The notes beneath the pieces were generated by a model. That model searched no databases. It saw only the letters and a program-made list of their open reading frames with translations, and had not been told where the DNA came from. Below, one piece after another: positions 1 through 10,185 of a DNA stretch of 52,500 nucleotides. Numbering within the stretch: the first letter of the stretch is position 1; every line of letters begins with the position of its first letter. This stretch comes from Bacillus sp. FJAT-18017 (GTDB lineage: Bacteria > Bacillota > Bacilli > Bacillales > Cytobacillaceae), in assembly GCF_001278805.1 (NCBI RefSeq), contig NZ_CP012602.1:77501-130000 (forward strand), in the 5' to 3' direction. The position numbers and the translations under genes are program-made.

Positions 1-937
<937 letters not shown>

Positions 938-1053
938 TTATAGTTGAATTGTTGTATTATCCATTTAGTTTGGACAATTTTTCATCAAACAAGACATTAG
1001 TTCCATTTTACACAAAATACGCGTTCAGTCCCAATAAAAATATTAGAATATAG

Positions 1054-1086
1054 AAGAAAGGCTGCCAGTTATGTACCGGCAGCCGA
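1054..1086 (-). terminator. intrinsic terminator after dusB
   Basis: On the minus strand GGCTGCC and GGCAGCC (positions 1084-1078 and 1066-1060) form a 7-bp stem around an 11-nt loop, followed by the T-rich run TTTCTTCT. It sits 11 bp after the dusB stop codon and separates dusB from lysS. Confidence 0.75.
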
Positions 1087-1096
1087 ATTATTGGAA

Positions 1097-2095
1097 TTAG
1101 CCAACAATCGCCTGGTGTTCTTTTTCCTCCACATCTGCAACATGGCCATTGAGCAGCATAACAAAATCTTTTCTCGTAGTGCACTCATTAATGGCTTTTC
1201 GAATCTCCGCATTGCCCTTAATCCCTTTTAGATACCATGCTGCGTGCTTGCGCATTTCCCTCACAGCAATATCCTCATTTTTAAGGGCAATTAAACGGTC
1301 AAGGTGCAGGATAGCTACATCAATTTTTTCACGAACAGATGGCTCACCCATTAACTCTCCCGTTTCCAGGTAATTTACAGTTCGATAAATCATCCAAGGG
1401 TTTCCCAGAGCCGCACGCCCGATCATTACACCGTCAACCCCAGTTTCATCAAGCATACGTTTAGCATCTTGCGGAGTTTGTACGTCACCATTACCGATAA
1501 CAGGAATAGCCACGGATTGTTTAACTTCCTTAATGATATCCCAGTTTGCTTTGCCTTCGTACATTTGAACACGGGTACGCCCATGGACAGCAACAGCTTT
1601 TCCTCCTGCACGTTCAACCGCACGGGCATTTTCCACTGCAAAAATATGCTCTTCATCCCAGCCAATCCGCATTTTAACAGTGACCGGCTTTTCAACTGCA
1701 TCTACAACCGCGGAAACCATATCATAAATTTTGTTAGGGTCTAAAAGCCATCTTGCCCCTGCATCACATTTTGTGATTTTAGGAACTGGGCAGCCCATAT
1801 TTATATCAATGATGTCGGCATTTGAATTTTTGTCTACAAATTGGGCAGCTTCAACGAGAGTTTTCTTTTCACCCCCAAAAATTTGCAGACTCAAAGGTTT
1901 TTCATGCTCATCGATATAAAGCATATTCATCGTCTTCTCATTTTTAAACACAATGCCTTTATCACTTACCATCTCGGCGCAAACCAGGCCGGCACCAAAT
2001 TCCTTGACTGTTAACCGGAAAGCTGAATTACAGACACCAGCCATTGGCGCCAAAACAACAGGGTTTTTCATGACAATATCGCCAATTTTCAACAT
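1097..2095 (-). CDS. dusB: tRNA-dihydrouridine synthase (DusB family)
   Basis: FMN-dependent enzyme that reduces uridine to dihydrouridine in the D-loop of tRNAs using NADPH. The 332-residue protein has a TIM barrel beginning with PVVLAPMAGVCNSAFR (12-27), the catalytic cysteine C102 in NMGCPVPK, the FMN-phosphate contacts VKMRIGW (140-146) and VHGRTR (170-175), GNGDV (201-205), and GRAALGNPW near 227-234. The ATG is preceded by AAAGGAGG at 8-nt spacing. It corresponds to yacF of B. subtilis, in the same place between yazB and lysS, and follows the folate genes. A terminator closes it. Confidence 0.96.
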   Translation of the reverse strand: MLKIGDIVMKNPVVLAPMAGVCNSAFRLTVKEFGAGLVCAEMVSDKGIVFKNEKTMNMLYIDEHEKPLSLQIFGGEKKTLVEAAQFVDKNSNADIIDINMGCPVPKITKCDAGARWLLDPNKIYDMVSAVVDAVEKPVTVKMRIGWDEEHIFAVENARAVERAGGKAVAVHGRTRVQMYEGKANWDIIKEVKQSVAIPVIGNGDVQTPQDAKRMLDETGVDGVMIGRAALGNPWMIYRTVNYLETGELMGEPSVREKIDVAILHLDRLIALKNEDIAVREMRKHAAWYLKGIKGNAEIRKAINECTTRKDFVMLLNGHVADVEEKEHQAIVG

Positions 2096-2149
2096 TGCAT
2101 AAGCCTCCTTTCCGCTTAATATTTTTGAACCTACCGCTAAATCCCTATA

Positions 2150-2359
2150 TTACTCCTTGGGAGGAGCTATCTCATCAATACTGACGTGTAAAACTTGCGA
2201 GACTCTTTTAAGCAAATCTGCCGGTGGCATTCGGTTTCCTCTTTCAATTTCTCCAAGAATTGAAACCGACACACCCAATTCTTTTGAGAATCTATCCTGG
2301 GTAAATCCCTTTAGTTTTCTAAAAGCCCGAATCCGTCTTCCCCATTTTTCCGCTTCCAT
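2150..2359 (-). CDS. yazB: small XRE-family helix-turn-helix protein
   Basis: A 69-residue cytoplasmic protein consisting almost entirely of one lambda-Cro/XRE DNA-binding domain. The helix-turn-helix core lies around residues 19-42 (FTQDRFSKELGVS followed by LGEIERGNR). Its target is unknown. The start lies inside folK, giving a 49-bp overlap, and has its own site AAGGAG 7 nt before the ATG, so translation probably starts independently within the folK message. The same small gene occupies this position in B. subtilis (yazB, between folK and dusB). It could regulate the operon or itself, but nothing in the sequence shows this. Confidence 0.85.
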   Translation of the reverse strand: MEAEKWGRRIRAFRKLKGFTQDRFSKELGVSVSILGEIERGNRMPPADLLKRVSQVLHVSIDEIAPPKE

Positions 2360-2838
2360 ATCCGTACTCCTTCTTTATCAGGTAACAGTTCCAAAGTTTG
2401 AGTCAGTGGCTTTTCAAAGCCGGGAAGAGAAATGTTTCCGGCGATTTCATGCAACGGAACAAGCACAAAAGCTCGTTCACTCATCCTTGGATGAGGAATG
2501 CACAGGCTCTCTGTTTCAATATTTTCTTGGTTATAGACAAGAATGTCAAGGTCTATTGTTCGAGGGCCCCATCTCATTTCCCTTTTCCTGCCATAAACCC
2601 TCTCTATTTCTTGACAGATCTTCAATAAAGTTAGCGAATCTGAATTCGTTGCTATTTCTACCACCATATTTAAAAAAAGATCCTGATTTTCATAACCTAC
2701 AGGGTCTGTTTCATAAACCGATGAATAATTTATCAGGCGGATTGATGGATGTCGATTCAGTTCACGAATTGCAGAAAACAGATAGTGAAGCCTGTCCCCC
2801 ATATTGGTTCCAAGTGAAAGATATGCCTTGTTTTTCAA
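2311..2838 (-). CDS. folK: 2-amino-4-hydroxy-6-hydroxymethyldihydropteridine pyrophosphokinase
   Basis: Transfers pyrophosphate from ATP to 6-hydroxymethyl-7,8-dihydropterin, giving the substrate of FolP in folate synthesis. The 175-residue protein starts with AYLSLGTNMGDR (residues 5-16) and carries the family signature RWGPRTIDLDIL at 89-100, whose D96 and D98 bind magnesium. Start is TTG (2836-2838), preceded by GAGGAGA at suitable distance; no ATG lies nearby and the start of the conserved domain requires this codon. It begins 2 bp after folB and its end overlaps yazB, so folP-folB-folK-yazB form one tightly packed transcription unit. Confidence 0.96.
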   Translation of the reverse strand: MKNKAYLSLGTNMGDRLHYLFSAIRELNRHPSIRLINYSSVYETDPVGYENQDLFLNMVVEIATNSDSLTLLKICQEIERVYGRKREMRWGPRTIDLDILVYNQENIETESLCIPHPRMSERAFVLVPLHEIAGNISLPGFEKPLTQTLELLPDKEGVRIWKRKNGEDGFGLLEN

Positions 2839-2840
2839 CT

Positions 2841-3200
2841 TTATCTTCTCCTCGTAATTTCAACTGCTACCGAACGGTAATGTCCCGGAATTGGAGGGTC
2901 AGGCTTAATTACTTTCACCATCACTTCCATTATAAGAGGAAACTCCTGGAGTACTCTGGAAGCTATTTTTTCAGCTACTGCCTCAATCAACTTAAACGGG
3001 TCGCCCTCAACAACCTCTTTGCATAAGCGAAACAGCTCGCCGTAGTTGACAGATTCCTCAAGGTTGTCCGATAATCCAGCTTTCTCGAGACTAAGGCCAA
3101 CTGCAAGGTCAACCGCAAAGCGCTGCCCCAGACGGGTCTCTTCAGGGAAGACACCATGGTATCCATAAAACTCCATCCTGTTTACATAAATTTTATCCAT
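2841..3200 (-). CDS. folB: 7,8-dihydroneopterin aldolase
   Basis: Cleaves dihydroneopterin to 6-hydroxymethyl-dihydropterin and glycolaldehyde, the step before FolK. With the ATG at 3200 the protein has 119 residues, the usual length. It shows the signature YGYHGVFPEE (12-21) with the active-site glutamate, and VIKPDPPIPGHY (97-108) with lysine K99. A GTG four codons upstream (3212) is possible, but the site before it is too close and the Bacillus orthologue begins MDKVYV, like the MDKIYV here. The ATG overlaps the end of folP by 8 bp (ATGGATAA), indicating translational coupling. Confidence 0.95.
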   Translation of the reverse strand: MDKIYVNRMEFYGYHGVFPEETRLGQRFAVDLAVGLSLEKAGLSDNLEESVNYGELFRLCKEVVEGDPFKLIEAVAEKIASRVLQEFPLIMEVMVKVIKPDPPIPGHYRSVAVEITRRR

Positions 3201-4032
3201 TGACTTGTCCACGTCCCATCATTGCATCCATCATTTTGGCCATTCGGGCGATTTCTTTTACATCGTGAACCCGAACAAGCTGGCAGCCTTTTTGAATACC
3301 AAAGCAAACCGTAGCTCCTGTTCCTTCCATCCTTTCTTCTGGCGGGAGGTCAAGGACTCTTCCGATAAATCTCTTACGTGAAGTAGCAAGCAGGACCGGA
3401 TATCCAAGCGCAACTAAATGGTCGAGATTTTGCATCATTTCAATGTTTTCTTCAAACGTTTTAGCAAAACCAATTCCGGGATCCAATATAATTTGTTCGT
3501 CCTTTACTCCTGCTTCCTTTGCAATTTTAATACTATCATACAGGTCTGAAAAAGCATCACGCATGAACGAACTATAGGGGATGTCTTCACGGTTATGCAT
3601 AAGGATGATAGGAACTCCCGTTTCTGCTGCGACTTTTGCAATCTCGGGCTCTCTCTTCGCCCCCCAAATATCATTTATGATATGAGCCCCAGCACCAATT
3701 GCTTCTCTTGCAACCTCCGCTTTATACGTATCAACTGAGATAGGAACAGATAACTCCTCCACTAACGCTTGAATAACAGGAATTACCCTTGAAATTTCCT
3801 CATCGGTAGTCACTGGTTCGTGCCCAGGGCGGGTAGATTCACCGCCTATATCAATTATATCAGCCCCGTGTTCAACCATTAATTTCGCGTGTTCAACTGC
3901 ACGGTCAACCGCATTAAATTTTCCCCCATCCGAAAAGGAGTCTGGGGTGACATTTAAAATGCCCATAATCTGTGTTTTTAAAGAATAATCTAATTCAAAA
4001 GGGCCACATTTAATTACTGTACTCTTAGGCAA
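3193..4032 (-). CDS. folP: dihydropteroate synthase
   Basis: Condenses 6-hydroxymethyl-dihydropterin pyrophosphate with p-aminobenzoate to dihydropteroate; this is the target of sulfonamides (sul in B. subtilis). The 279-residue TIM barrel has ILNVTPDSFSDGG (25-37) and IDIGGESTRPG (60-70), both pterin-binding signatures, and ATSRKRFIGR near the C-terminus. The open frame extends 14 codons further to 4074, but the TTG at 4030-4032 has a near-perfect site GAGGAGG (4041-4047) at 8-nt spacing and gives the usual length, so I take it as the start. In B. subtilis pabB-pabA-pabC precede this gene; here cysK does, with a terminator between them. Confidence 0.95.
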   Translation of the reverse strand: MPKSTVIKCGPFELDYSLKTQIMGILNVTPDSFSDGGKFNAVDRAVEHAKLMVEHGADIIDIGGESTRPGHEPVTTDEEISRVIPVIQALVEELSVPISVDTYKAEVAREAIGAGAHIINDIWGAKREPEIAKVAAETGVPIILMHNREDIPYSSFMRDAFSDLYDSIKIAKEAGVKDEQIILDPGIGFAKTFEENIEMMQNLDHLVALGYPVLLATSRKRFIGRVLDLPPEERMEGTGATVCFGIQKGCQLVRVHDVKEIARMAKMMDAMMGRGQVNG

Positions 4033-4184
4033 GGTGTTATCCTCCTCTTTCAAATTTCCTCTCCTATCATACAAGAAGTTCCCGCTAAATCATAATGAGC
4101 AACATAGAAAAATAAACGATGGAAATACAAATTTAGGTGCCAGGGCCTAAGGAAATTCACCGCTAAGTGCTGAAGCTTGCTTAT

Positions 4185-4213
4185 AAGATAAGTTACAAAC
4201 AGACAATTGTTAA
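4185..4213 (-). promoter_or_regulatory. possible sigma-A promoter for the folP operon
   Basis: On the minus strand TTAACA and TATCTT are separated by 17 bp. The site lies after the cysK terminator and about 150 bp before the folP start, where a promoter is needed. The -10 matches only 4 of 6, so this is tentative. Confidence 0.35.
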
Positions 4214-4221
4214 CATCTCTG

Positions 4222-4265
4222 GACAAAAAAATAAAACATGAGCCAGCAAACGCCAGCCCATGTTT
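4222..4265 (-). terminator. intrinsic terminator after cysK
   Basis: AAACATG and CATGTTT arms (4265-4259 and 4240-4234) enclose GGCTGGC and GCTGGCT, which extend the stem with G-U pairs around a GTTT loop. The hairpin is followed by TATTTTTTTG. It starts 13 bp after the cysK stop. Confidence 0.85.
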
Positions 4266-4278
4266 AGGAATCATTCAT

Positions 4279-5205
4279 CTAATCTTCAAATTGATATAAC
4301 GGTGTGCTAAGGTAACGTTCCCCGTTACTCGGAATGATCGCGAGTACCTTTTTTCCTTTACCCAGTTCCTTCGCTACCTTTAGCGCCGCAAAAATGGCTG
4401 CGCCAGAAGAAATTCCACCTAGGATACCTTCTTCTTTAGCGGCACGGCGGGCATATTCAAACGCCTGATCATTTTGAACGGTAATAATTTCTTCATAGAT
4501 CTCCGTATTCAGGATAGCAGGTACGAAACCTGCGCCAATACCCTGGATTTTGTGCGGGCCGGGTTTCCCACCGGATAGCACAGGAGAATCAGCTGGCTCA
4601 ACTGCGATAATTTTAATCCCAGGATAGGCTTCACGAAGAACTTCTCCTGCGCCTGTTATGGTACCACCAGTGCCAATCCCCGAAATAAACGCATCCAACT
4701 GATCACCAAATTGTTCAACAATCTCTTTACCCGTTGTATTTCTATGAATTTCAGGGTTTGCCTCGTTGTTAAATTGCTGAGGCATGAAGTACCCATTTTC
4801 CTTTGCCAATTCTTCCGCTTTGCGAATTGCGCCACCCATGCCCTCAGGACCTGGGGTGAGCACAATGTCTGCCCCATATGCACGAAGAAGATTGCGGCGC
4901 TCCAGGCTCATTGTTTCAGGCATGACTAAAATCGTTTTATATCCTTTTGCTGCGCCAATCATCGCAAGGCCTATTCCGGTGTTACCGCTAGTAGGTTCAA
5001 TGATCGTATCGCCTTCTTTCAAGCCGCCCTCTCTTTCTGCTGCTTCGATCATTGCAACAGCAATCCGGTCCTTAACACTGCTGCCTGGATTCATATATTC
5101 CAGCTTCAAATAAACATCAGCACTATTTTCATCAACCAGTCGGTTCAGCTTTACTATCGGGGTATTACCTACTAGGTCTGCAACCGAATTTGCAATACGT
5201 ACCAT
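4279..5205 (-). CDS. cysK: cysteine synthase A (O-acetylserine (thiol)-lyase)
   Basis: PLP enzyme making cysteine from O-acetylserine and sulfide. The 308-residue protein carries the PLP lysine K45 in GSSVKDR, the substrate loop PTSGNTGIG (71-79), the phosphate-binding [10 protein letters not shown], and ends [14 protein letters not shown]. The ATG at 5203-5205 has AAGGAG at 8-nt spacing and matches the Bacillus orthologue's start (MVRVANS); a GTG three codons upstream would sit inside that site. A sigma-A promoter lies 45-75 bp upstream and a terminator follows, so this is a single-gene unit. CymR control is usual for this family in Bacillus, but I cannot prove an operator here. Confidence 0.97.
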   Translation of the reverse strand: MVRIANSVADLVGNTPIVKLNRLVDENSADVYLKLEYMNPGSSVKDRIAVAMIEAAEREGGLKEGDTIIEPTSGNTGIGLAMIGAAKGYKTILVMPETMSLERRNLLRAYGADIVLTPGPEGMGGAIRKAEELAKENGYFMPQQFNNEANPEIHRNTTGKEIVEQFGDQLDAFISGIGTGGTITGAGEVLREAYPGIKIIAVEPADSPVLSGGKPGPHKIQGIGAGFVPAILNTEIYEEIITVQNDQAFEYARRAAKEEGILGGISSGAAIFAALKVAKELGKGKKVLAIIPSNGERYLSTPLYQFED

Positions 5206-5249
5206 TGTTCCCACTCCTTATTCCGAGTATTTTTATTGGATTTATATAA

Positions 5250-5278
5250 AATTTAACACTTTGCCAAAAAATAGTCAA
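5250..5278 (-). promoter_or_regulatory. sigma-A promoter of cysK
   Basis: Minus-strand TTGACT (5278-5273) and TAAATT (5255-5250) are spaced 17 bp apart in an AT-rich stretch 45 bp before the cysK ATG. Confidence 0.75.
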
Positions 5279-5322
5279 TATAATAACATTCCCTAAATAA
5301 TCATTATTAACACAAATTTTCT

Positions 5323-5355
5323 ACAAAAAAACTCCACTTTTTTAAAAAAGTGGAG
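5323..5355 (-). terminator. intrinsic terminator after yacD
   Basis: A 24-nt fully self-complementary element with arms CTCCACTTTTTT and AAAAAAGTGGAG (5355-5332) is followed by TTTTTTTG. It lies 5 bp after the yacD stop and upstream of the cysK promoter. Confidence 0.9.
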
Positions 5356-5360
5356 CAGTT

Positions 5361-6239
5361 TTATTGCTTACCATAAAACCAGTCAACCCCCGCTTCATCC
5401 CAGAGAGCACCCGCTAAAGCCGGGGCATCCATTTGAGAGAGAGCAATTTGTCTTTTTATTTCACCTTTCACTTCCTCAAACGAGTAGCTGCGCTCATCGA
5501 TGCTTTCATTCAGCTGGATGATCACATATCCTGAAGAAGTTTCAATTGGCTTGCTCCATTCACCCTTGTTTAGTGATGCGGCAGCTTGCATGTATTCCTC
5601 CGGATAACGGTCATCCCCTATTTGGATAAAACCAAGATCGCCGCCTTTGGAGGAAGTAAATTCATCCTGGGAAGCTTCCCGGGCAAGTGCTGAAAAACTC
5701 GATCCTTCCTCGAGCTCCTTTATAATTTGGTTTGCCGCGTCCTCCTGGTTTACCACAATATGCGATAGATGGTAGGCTGCTGGCACATTATACAGGTCCT
5801 TGTTCTCTTCATAATAGGACTTTATTTCCTGTTCGGAAACGACAACGTCTTTTGATAAAATTTCTTCCAGAAGCAGGGATGTTTTTATTTGTTTCTCCCA
5901 CCTGGCTAGGTCTTCTTTCCCTCCGGCAGCAGACCCTCCATATGCAGTTTGGAACAATCTTAACTCCCTTTCAACATCTGTTTCAGGGATGTTCACATCG
6001 TATTTCGCCGCCAACTGGGCAACGACTTCCTGGTCAATTAGTTCCCTCAACGTTTCTTCCCCATAACGCTCTTCGAGTTCGGCAAGCCATTCCTGCCTTG
6101 TTATGGTCCCTTTTCCAATCGTTGCGACTGTTTCTCCATCCTTAGGCATTAAATCAGTTCTGGAGTTAAAGTAGAAAAACGTCAAAGCATTTAATATAAT
6201 CAGCGAAGCTATTACCAGCCACAATTCCCTCGTTTTCAT
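5361..6239 (-). CDS. yacD: membrane-anchored peptidyl-prolyl isomerase (PrsA/parvulin type)
   Basis: Probable extracytoplasmic foldase. The 292-residue protein begins with an uncleaved signal-anchor (residues 7-24, LWLVIASLIILNALTFFYF), without the lipobox cysteine of PrsA, so it should be a membrane protein rather than a lipoprotein. A SurA-like chaperone region (about 35-150) precedes a parvulin domain (155-245) with HLSHIVV, SSKGGDLGFI and SSGYVIIQL. It lies 20 bp after hslO, forming a coaX-hslO-yacD unit as in B. subtilis. Substrates are unknown. The domain call is firm; the cellular role is by analogy. Confidence 0.9.
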   Translation of the reverse strand: MKTRELWLVIASLIILNALTFFYFNSRTDLMPKDGETVATIGKGTITRQEWLAELEERYGEETLRELIDQEVVAQLAAKYDVNIPETDVERELRLFQTAYGGSAAGGKEDLARWEKQIKTSLLLEEILSKDVVVSEQEIKSYYEENKDLYNVPAAYHLSHIVVNQEDAANQIIKELEEGSSFSALAREASQDEFTSSKGGDLGFIQIGDDRYPEEYMQAAASLNKGEWSKPIETSSGYVIIQLNESIDERSYSFEEVKGEIKRQIALSQMDAPALAGALWDEAGVDWFYGKQ

Positions 6240-6259
6240 GTTCCCTCTCCCGGCTGAGT

Positions 6260-7138
6260 TTATTTAGCCTGATTCAATAACTCTTCCAGCTCTTCTTTAG
6301 TATAAAGATATTTTTCATTGCAGAAGTGACAGTGTGCCTCTGCCTGGCCATCTTCTTCAATCATCTCTCTTATTTCCCCCTGGCCGAGTGAGACAATTGC
6401 ATCTGCAAATCGCTCCTTGGAACATGTACACTCGAAAGAGACCGGCATTTTTTCAAGGATGCTAAGTTCTTCTTTGCCAACCAACTGTTCCAATATCTCT
6501 TCTGGGGTTAAACCGCGCTGAATCATTTTTGAAACTGGTTCTATTGTTTTTAAGCGCTCTTCCATCACCGAAATTGTATTATCAGATGTTCCTGGCATAA
6601 GCTGAAGTATAAACCCTCCAGCAGCCAAGATGGAGTTATCAGGATTAACCAGGACCCCAACCCCTACCGATGAAGGCACTTGTTCTGAAGTGGCAAAATA
6701 ATAAGTGAAATCCTCCCCAAGTTCACCTGATACCAACTGTATAGACCCGCTGAAGAAATCCCTTAACCCAAGGTCCTTCACTACGGTAAGGGTTCCATCT
6801 GTCCCAACAGCTCTCCTCACATCAAGCTTGCCCTTCTCATTCAGTTCAAAATGGGTTTGCGGATTTGATACGTATCCTCTTACCGTACCCCTGGCATTAC
6901 TATCAACAAGGATATTCCCTATTGGGCCTCCACCTTCAATCTTTATGGTTAGCTTTTCATCGCCCTTTAGCATCGCACCCATCATTAGTCCGGCAGTCAT
7001 TGCCCGTCCCAGCGCAGCAGAAGCTGTAGGCCATGTATAATGTCTTCGTTGTGCCTCTGATATTGTCTCCGTACTTGTTACAGCATAAGCCCGAACTTGC
7101 CCGCCATAGGCGAGGGCTTTAACTAAGTAATCACTCAT
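6260..7138 (-). CDS. hslO: Hsp33 redox-regulated chaperone
   Basis: Cytoplasmic holdase switched on by oxidation. The 292-residue protein ends in the redox zinc centre: C237-x-C239 and C270-x-x-C273 ([16 protein letters not shown]), which release zinc and form disulfides under oxidative stress. The N-terminal core contains [12 protein letters not shown] and GGPIGN. The ATG has GGGAG at 7-nt spacing, and the length equals the B. subtilis protein to within a residue. It sits 15 bp after coaX and 20 bp before yacD. Confidence 0.96.
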   Translation of the reverse strand: MSDYLVKALAYGGQVRAYAVTSTETISEAQRRHYTWPTASAALGRAMTAGLMMGAMLKGDEKLTIKIEGGGPIGNILVDSNARGTVRGYVSNPQTHFELNEKGKLDVRRAVGTDGTLTVVKDLGLRDFFSGSIQLVSGELGEDFTYYFATSEQVPSSVGVGVLVNPDNSILAAGGFILQLMPGTSDNTISVMEERLKTIEPVSKMIQRGLTPEEILEQLVGKEELSILEKMPVSFECTCSKERFADAIVSLGQGEIREMIEEDGQAEAHCHFCNEKYLYTKEELEELLNQAK

Positions 7139-7153
7139 TTTTGTGCTCCCTTC

Positions 7154-7942
7154 CTAATTGTACGTTTTTAATGTATCCACATTCCGCTTATAAATAAGCT
7201 GAAGTCCTTTTAAGGTTAGGAATGGATCAACTATATCAATTAACTTCGATTCGGAGGCAATTAAAGCAGACAATCCACCAGTTGCTATGACCGTTGGTGT
7301 TTTTGAGCTTTGGTCTACCATCCGTTTTACAATTCCTTCAACCTGTCCAACATACCCATATAGAATTCCTGCCTGCATGGCTGCTACAGTATTCTTCCCT
7401 AAAACTCCACCTTCAGGCCGCGCAATTTCGATACGGGGAAGTTTTGCGGCTCTTGAATATAGGGCTTCTGTCGAAATTCCAATACCAGGTGCTATTGCCC
7501 CACCCATATACTGCTTATGTTCATTGACATAGCAATAGGTAGTCGCAGTGCCGAAATCGACAATTATTAGAGGGCTTCCATACTCATTAATAGCTGCCAC
7601 TGCATTGACAATCCGGTCAGCGCCCACTTCACGGGGGTTTTCATATTTAATATCCAAACCGGTTTTGATGCCGGGACCAACTACCAGCGGCTTTACTCCG
7701 AAATACTTTTGACACATTCTCTCGAGGGAAAACATGATAGGCGGAACAACCGAGGATATGATGATTCCTTCAATATCGTGAAAAGACATCCCCGAATGTT
7801 CAAAAAGAGATTTTATTACCATTCCATATTCATCTTCAGTTCTATTCCGGTTTGTTTCAATCCTCCAATGATGAAGAAGATCATCACCCTTATATACCCC
7901 TAAAACAATATTTGTATTTCCAATGTCAAAAACAAAAATCAT
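7154..7942 (-). CDS. coaX: type III pantothenate kinase
   Basis: First committed step of coenzyme A synthesis, phosphorylating pantothenate with ATP. The 262-residue protein belongs to the ASKHA fold: DIGNTN (6-11) is the first phosphate motif, [12 protein letters not shown] and [10 protein letters not shown] (second motif) follow, then [11 protein letters not shown] and TGGLSALI. This type is resistant to feedback by CoA. The ATG follows GGTGAGG closely. It leads a coaX-hslO-yacD unit after the ftsH terminator, so it needs its own promoter; an extended -10 candidate lies at 8006-8014. Confidence 0.96.
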   Translation of the reverse strand: MIFVFDIGNTNIVLGVYKGDDLLHHWRIETNRNRTEDEYGMVIKSLFEHSGMSFHDIEGIIISSVVPPIMFSLERMCQKYFGVKPLVVGPGIKTGLDIKYENPREVGADRIVNAVAAINEYGSPLIIVDFGTATTYCYVNEHKQYMGGAIAPGIGISTEALYSRAAKLPRIEIARPEGGVLGKNTVAAMQAGILYGYVGQVEGIVKRMVDQSSKTPTVIATGGLSALIASESKLIDIVDPFLTLKGLQLIYKRNVDTLKTYN

Positions 7943-8005
7943 TTCCTCACCACTTTACTGTTTGTATACGAGTCCTTTTTTCTACGCTACACAAATGCTG
8001 AAAAC

Positions 8006-8014
8006 ATAATACCA
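8006..8014 (-). promoter_or_regulatory. possible extended -10 promoter of coaX
   Basis: Minus-strand TGGTATTAT fits TGnTATAAT with one mismatch, 64 bp before the coaX start and downstream of the ftsH terminator. The -35 region is poor. Confidence 0.4.
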
Positions 8015-8070
8015 TAAATAGAAACCAGATAGAAAAAAGAATTCCTTAAAAGTGTGCTGTTTAGGAACTT

Positions 8071-8107
8071 AAAAAGAGAAGGGCACCGCAAAAGCGATGC
8101 CCTTCTC
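8071..8107 (-). terminator. intrinsic terminator after ftsH
   Basis: GAGAAGGGCATCGC and GCGGTGCCCTTCTC form a 14-bp stem with one G-U pair and a TTTT loop, followed by TTTTT. It lies 15 bp after ftsH. Confidence 0.93.
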
Positions 8108-8122
8108 GATATTGTCATGAAA

Positions 8123-10087
8123 TTATTTATCAGTTTTATCTTCTTCAGGCTTAGTAAATCCAAGGTCTTGCTCGTCATTCTTTTTACCTGAAATGTTGAT
8201 AATCACATCATCAAGTGTTTCCTTGACCTCAGCAGGTGTTGTTTTTACAGGGACCTTTCCATCTGGAAGCCTGCCATGCTCGATTAGATGCTTAATGCCT
8301 TCAGCATCCAATGTTTCCACTTCTAAAAGCGTATTGGCAATCAGGTCGAGCTTATCCCGGTTTTCAGTAAGAATTTTTCTGCATCGTTCATAGGATTCCT
8401 TAATGAAGCGCTGAATTTCCAAATCAATTTCATAGGCAATCTTATCGGAATAATTTTGCTCATTATGAAGATCGCGGCCAAGGAATACCTGGCCCCCTTG
8501 CGCCTGGCCAAATTGCATTGGGCCAAGCTTATCACTCATTCCGAATTCCGTAACCATTCTTCGTGCAATTCCTGTTGCCCTTTGGAAATCATTATGAGCA
8601 CCAGTACTTACTTCACCAAATACAATTTCCTCTGCTACACGTCCGCCAAGCAAGCCAACAATTTTATCTAGCAATTCAGGCTTTGTCATAAAGTAGCGGT
8701 CTTCTTTCGGCAGCATGACCGCATAACCTCCAGCCTGGCCACGTGGAACAATCGTTACTTTGTGAACCATTTCGGCCTCATCAAGCATGAGCCCAATGAC
8801 GGTGTGTCCTGCTTCGTGGAAAGCCACAATCCTTCTCTCCTTTTGAGAAATCACGCGGCTTTTTTTAGCTGGACCCGCAATGACGCGGTCTGTCGCTTCG
8901 TCTATATCTGTCATTTCTATTTTTTTCTTGTCTCGACGGGCAGCAACAAGCGCTGCTTCATTCAAAAGGTTTTCTAGATCCGCACCAGAGAACCCTGGAG
9001 TACGCATTGCAATGTTTTTAAGGTTTACAGCTTCATCCAGCGGCTTATTACGTGCATGGACCTTCAAAACAGCTTCGCGTCCAACAACATCAGGACGGTC
9101 AACTGTGATTTGCCTGTCAAAACGGCCCGGACGAAGAAGTGCAGGGTCAAGGATGTCAGGGCGGTTGGTTGCAGCAATAATGATAATTCCTTCATTCGCA
9201 CCAAATCCATCCATTTCAACAAGCAACTGGTTTAACGTCTGTTCCCGTTCATCATGGCCGCCGCCAAGGCCTGCGCCACGCTGACGTCCAACAGCATCAA
9301 TTTCATCAATAAAGATGATACATGGAGCGTTCTTCTTCGCGGTTTCAAATAAATCACGGACACGGGACGCCCCGACACCGACAAACATTTCAACAAAGTC
9401 TGAACCACTAATTGAGAAAAATGGAACTCCTGCCTCGCCAGCTGCAGCACGGGCAAGAAGCGTTTTACCTGTTCCTGGAGGTCCAACCAGAAGGACACCT
9501 TTTGGTATACGAGCCCCAAGTTCGGCAAATTTGCGTGGATCCTTCAGGAACTCGACAACCTCGACTAGTTCCTGCTTTTCTTCGTCAGCCCCGGCTACAT
9601 CTTTAAAGCGAACCTTTTTCTTTTCTTCACTGTAAAGTCGGGCCTTGCTTTTCCCAAAATTCATGACACGGCTGCCGCCGCCTTGAGCCTGGTTAAGCAG
9701 GAAGAAGAACAGGATGAATATAATCACGAACGGAATGATTGAAGTAAAGAAGGTTACCCAGCCGCTTGTTTCCTTAGCAGCAAGTATATCAACCTTTGCC
9801 TCCGGAAGAACTTCATCAATCCGGTTAAGCATCCTCTCGCTATTTGGGACATAAGTTAGGAAGTACTCGCCTTCCTTGGCGTTTTCAAGCTGCCCTCGCA
9901 CCTCGTAAACACCCCGTTCAGGCTGTAACGTGACAGATTCAATCTCCCCCTTATCGAGGTGAGAAATAAATTTGTCATACGATATATTTTCTGAACGTTC
10001 ATTGCTTCCATTAAAGAAGCTTACAACGCCTATGATTACTAAAAATATTAGTAAATAAAAGATGGTATTACGGAAAATCCGGTTCAT
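8123..10087 (-). CDS. ftsH: ATP-dependent zinc metalloprotease FtsH
   Basis: Membrane-bound AAA+ protease that degrades regulators and damaged membrane proteins; in Bacillus it is needed for sporulation and stress survival. Of 654 residues, TM1 spans 7-25 and TM2 about 111-132 with an extracytoplasmic loop between. The AAA module has Walker A GPPGTGKT (202-209), Walker B IIFIDE (257-262), and the second region of homology with [19 protein letters not shown]. The zinc site HEAGH is at 424-428. The C-terminal tail (from about 610) is charged. A strong site GGGAGGAGG precedes the ATG. It is flanked by its own promoter and terminator. Confidence 0.98.
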   Translation of the reverse strand: MNRIFRNTIFYLLIFLVIIGVVSFFNGSNERSENISYDKFISHLDKGEIESVTLQPERGVYEVRGQLENAKEGEYFLTYVPNSERMLNRIDEVLPEAKVDILAAKETSGWVTFFTSIIPFVIIFILFFFLLNQAQGGGSRVMNFGKSKARLYSEEKKKVRFKDVAGADEEKQELVEVVEFLKDPRKFAELGARIPKGVLLVGPPGTGKTLLARAAAGEAGVPFFSISGSDFVEMFVGVGASRVRDLFETAKKNAPCIIFIDEIDAVGRQRGAGLGGGHDEREQTLNQLLVEMDGFGANEGIIIIAATNRPDILDPALLRPGRFDRQITVDRPDVVGREAVLKVHARNKPLDEAVNLKNIAMRTPGFSGADLENLLNEAALVAARRDKKKIEMTDIDEATDRVIAGPAKKSRVISQKERRIVAFHEAGHTVIGLMLDEAEMVHKVTIVPRGQAGGYAVMLPKEDRYFMTKPELLDKIVGLLGGRVAEEIVFGEVSTGAHNDFQRATGIARRMVTEFGMSDKLGPMQFGQAQGGQVFLGRDLHNEQNYSDKIAYEIDLEIQRFIKESYERCRKILTENRDKLDLIANTLLEVETLDAEGIKHLIEHGRLPDGKVPVKTTPAEVKETLDDVIINISGKKNDEQDLGFTKPEEDKTDK

Positions 10088-10122
10088 CCCTTACCTCCTC
10101 CCACGGTGAAAACGTATATAAA

Positions 10123-10152
10123 ATAGTAGCATAAATAATGATACCGCTTCAA
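10123..10152 (-). promoter_or_regulatory. probable sigma-A promoter of ftsH
   Basis: Minus-strand TTGAAG (10152-10147) and TACTAT (10128-10123), 18 bp apart, lie 36-65 bp before the ftsH ATG in the 98-bp gap after hprT. Confidence 0.5.
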
Positions 10153-10185
10153 CAATTGTGCTTTAGGGAATTTCCATAGAACTCC

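Larger units (their letters stand above)
4033..4278. other. intergenic segment where pabBAC would be expected
   Basis: In B. subtilis the p-aminobenzoate genes pabB, pabA and pabC (about 2.9 kb) lie here between cysK and folP. This 246-bp segment holds only the cysK terminator, a possible promoter and the folP ribosome binding site. I see no fragment of the pab genes in any frame. Confidence 0.7.

Noticed and set aside
2157..3026. 289-codon plus-strand open frame opposite folK and folB
   Set aside because: It is antisense to three firmly identified genes, has no ribosome binding site and an odd composition; a shadow frame.
4050..4274. 74-codon minus-strand frame between cysK and folP, considered as a pab remnant
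   Set aside because: It runs through the cysK terminator and the folP leader, has no start site, and shows no chorismate-enzyme or amidotransferase motif.
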